DNA of 36,114 nucleotides from Sandaracinus sp. (GTDB lineage Bacteria > Myxococcota_A > Polyangia > Polyangiales > Houyiibacteriaceae), in assembly GCA_020633125.1 (NCBI GenBank), contig JACKEH010000046.1, positions 1 to 36,114 on the forward strand, read 5' to 3'. Within the stretch, counting starts at the first letter, position 1. Every line of letters begins with the position of its first letter. The notes below the pieces were generated by a model. The model was not told where the DNA came from, ran no database searches, and worked only from the letters and a program-made list of their open reading frames with translations. This document shows, piece after piece, positions 34,586 to 36,114 of the stretch. A program made the translations under genes and the position numbers.

Positions 34586-36114
34586 TCACGCGGGCGGCGG
34601 CGCGACCGACTGCACCCGCGACGCGCACCGAGCGCAGAAGAGCTGGCCGGTGCGTTGATGCATCCGGCCGATCTCGCCTTCGAGCATCTCGCCGTGGCAG
34701 CCGTCGCAGACCATGTCCGCGAGCAGACGCTCTTCCGAGAAGCCGTCGCGTTTCACCTCGACGCCTTCGACGATCATCCCGCGCGCGCGTGCCTTGACGA
34801 TCTCGCGCCGGAAGCGCTCTTGGAAGGCCATCCACCGACGCAGGAGCGGCTCGGGCACGCCGTGCTTTCGCGCTACGCCCTCGAAGAGCTCCTCGCGGTA
34901 GTCGAAGAGCTCGTCGGTGATGACCATCCAGTGGTGCGCGTTGAAGGGGCGCAGGCCGAAGTAGATGATCTCCTTCGAGAAGACGTCGTAGAGGAACTCG
35001 TATTGTTTGCTGATGGCGCGCTCCTTCGTGACGTTGTGGAAGAAGGGCGCGAGCTGCGGGTCCTCGAAGACGATCGTGTAGAACTCCTCGAGGATCGCGC
35101 GGAGCTTCGCGCCGCGGTCGAGCGCCTCCCACATCTCGGGATCGGCGGGCGTCGCGTCGAGCTTCTCGCGGTCTCGAGGCCAGGGCTCGCGGGCGTCGTC
35201 GAAGGGGTCGGCGCGCACGTCGCTGCGGCGAATGCCGGCGCCGACCGCGCGTACGCGGGCGTCGTGCACGGCGTCGGGATTGCCGAAGAGGAAGAGCACC
35301 GTGCCGGGTCCGAGGCCCGGGTCTTCGAAGAGCTTCGCGACCGGGTCTTCGTCGACGACTCGAATCGCGACGACGTTCTCGCGTGACGCGGCGAGCGCGG
35401 CGAGCTCGGCTTCCGCGTAGTCCTTCGCGTGGGCACGCACGCCGTGAACGACACGGATCGGCCCGCGGTGGCCACGACGAATCGCGTCGCGCACGACGCC
35501 GAGCACGGGACCCACGCCGGTGCCGGTGGCGAGAAACGCGAGCGGGGAGTCGACGTCGTCGTCGCGGTAGGTGCAGGCGCCGAACGGACCGCGAAGCTGG
35601 ACCACGTCGCCCTCGGCGAGCTCGTCGGCGATCCAGGGGCTGAGCGCCCCGCCTTCGACGCGCGCGACGTGCAGCACGAGGAAGTAGTCCTCTTCCGAAA
35701 CGCTCGAGGCCGAATAGCTGCGTGCGACGTCGTCGGCGCGGACGAGCGAGACGTGTTGGCCGGGGACCCAGGTGAACGACGACTCCACTTCGAGCTCGAG
35801 GCGGAACACACGCTCGGAGACCTGCGTCTTGCTCGCGACGAGCGCGTCGACGCTCGCCGCGGCGGCCGGCGGCTCCGTGTGCAGATCCGTCGTCGGGTGC
35901 GCGATGCACGGCAGGAAGTGCGCGCCTTCGACCCACCGCGCCGAGAGTCCTCGCTGCGACGCTTCGGGGGGCGGCTGCACCGGCGCGCGGAGCATGCAGG
36001 TGTGGCACGAGCCCTTTCGACACGAGAAGCGAACCGACGCGCCACCGCGCACGAGCGCCTCGAGCACGGATTCACTCTCGCGCACCTCGTAGGTGCGTCC
36101 CTCGTAGTAGACCT
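34586..36114 (-). CDS. Ferredoxin - FAD/NAD(P)H reductase - truncated haemoglobin fusion with C-terminal CxxC pair (5' end outside window)
   Basis: At least 508 residues; the reading frame is open at the window edge, so the true N-terminus is beyond it. The first visible part is a plant-type [2Fe-2S] ferredoxin (YYEGRTYEV, then the cluster SCRKGSCHTC and a fourth Cys in FLPCIAHPT). A ferredoxin-reductase-like module follows: FAD motif RSYSAS and NAD(P) motif GTGVGPVLGVV. From about visible residue 320 there is a truncated-haemoglobin-like domain: FYTIVFEDPQLAPFFHNVTK, YFGLRPFNAHHWMVITDELF, with His of AHHW as probable haem ligand. The tail has MVCDGCHGEM and FCARCAS, a potential zinc or iron site. 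An electron path NAD(P)H to FAD to 2Fe-2S or haem, for nitric oxide or oxygen chemistry, is inferred. Classic flavohaemoglobins have the globin first and no ferredoxin. Confidence 0.88.
   Translation of the reverse strand, partial: VYYEGRTYEVRESESVLEALVRGGASVRFSCRKGSCHTCMLRAPVQPPPEASQRGLSARWVEGAHFLPCIAHPTTDLHTEPPAAAASVDALVASKTQVSERVFRLELEVESSFTWVPGQHVSLVRADDVARSYSASSVSEEDYFLVLHVARVEGGALSPWIADELAEGDVVQLRGPFGACTYRDDDVDSPLAFLATGTGVGPVLGVVRDAIRRGHRGPIRVVHGVRAHAKDYAEAELAALAASRENVVAIRVVDEDPVAKLFEDPGLGPGTVLFLFGNPDAVHDARVRAVGAGIRRSDVRADPFDDAREPWPRDREKLDATPADPEMWEALDRGAKLRAILEEFYTIVFEDPQLAPFFHNVTKERAISKQYEFLYDVFSKEIIYFGLRPFNAHHWMVITDELFDYREELFEGVARKHGVPEPLLRRWMAFQERFRREIVKARARGMIVEGVEVKRDGFSEERLLADMVCDGCHGEMLEGEIGRMHQRTGQLFCARCASRVQSVAPPPA

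Noticed and set aside
1..36114. tRNA genes, rRNA genes, CRISPR arrays and insertion sequences
   Set aside because: No T-loop/anticodon-like patterns, no regularly spaced direct repeats and no transposase-like protein were found by reading both strands; a dedicated RNA search was not possible here.

Overview
The window looks like chromosomal DNA from a high-GC myxobacterium (Myxococcota, probably Polyangia/Sandaracinaceae-like). The evidence is the very high GC with strong third-position bias, several secreted cysteine-rich lipoproteins with MopE-type 'DCDG..DE' calcium-binding-like repeats, a formylglycine-enzyme-type domain on one of them, and a very large lipoprotein-type Rhs/YD-repeat protein. 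The taxonomic placement is inference from gene content; no rRNA or other marker gene is present.

Layout. 1-464: 5' part of a glutamate dehydrogenase gene (minus strand, cut by the window edge). 787-1029: a small coiled-coil protein. 1112-3202: a MopE-repeat plus FGE/sulfatase-modifying-factor lipoprotein. 3215-5515: a type II secretion/type IV pilus-type ATPase with a two-repeat MshEN module and an N-terminal isoaspartyl-methyltransferase-like domain. 5760-8466: a membrane protein, a trypsin-like protease and a zinc LAS-type peptidase-like lipoprotein. 9076-16920: a polymorphic toxin locus, made of a 2316-residue SpvB/FG-GAP/Rhs protein with a lower-GC toxin tip, followed 18 bp later by a probable immunity gene that is itself a composite. 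16928-20907: plsX divergent from glycogen phosphorylase, which ends at a strong intrinsic terminator. 21084-23285: rimK and an acidic protein, separated by a gene-free cassette rich in hairpins. 23550-26883: an nfeD-flotillin-flotillin operon. 27165-29278: a second MopE-repeat lipoprotein and a Nudix hydrolase. 29514-31346: an unrecognised exported protein. 31354-34388: a nucleotide-sugar dehydrogenase and an aldehyde dehydrogenase. 34586-36114: a ferredoxin/ferredoxin-reductase/truncated-haemoglobin fusion, cut at its N-terminus by the window edge.

How the parts relate. Most genes are single-gene units in convergent or divergent pairs with very short 3' spacers (7-12 bp at 3203-3214, 16921-16927 and 31347-31353). 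The clear multigene units are the flotillin operon and the Rhs toxin/immunity pair. A possible two-gene unit is the LAS peptidase with the trypsin-like protease. No tRNA, rRNA, CRISPR array or insertion sequence was seen.

The most notable observations are: (i) the toxin tip and immunity N-terminus share a lower GC than their surroundings, and the immunity ORF returns abruptly to host composition at about 16610 with a DUF4259-like tail, as expected if a toxin/immunity cassette replaced an older one; (ii) the methyltransferase-like/MshEN/GspE fusion; (iii) the ferredoxin-FNR-globin-CxxC fusion; (iv) a family of 29-nt intergenic palindromes with a compensatory base-pair change between copies, two of which border a compact structured cassette at 22269-22450.
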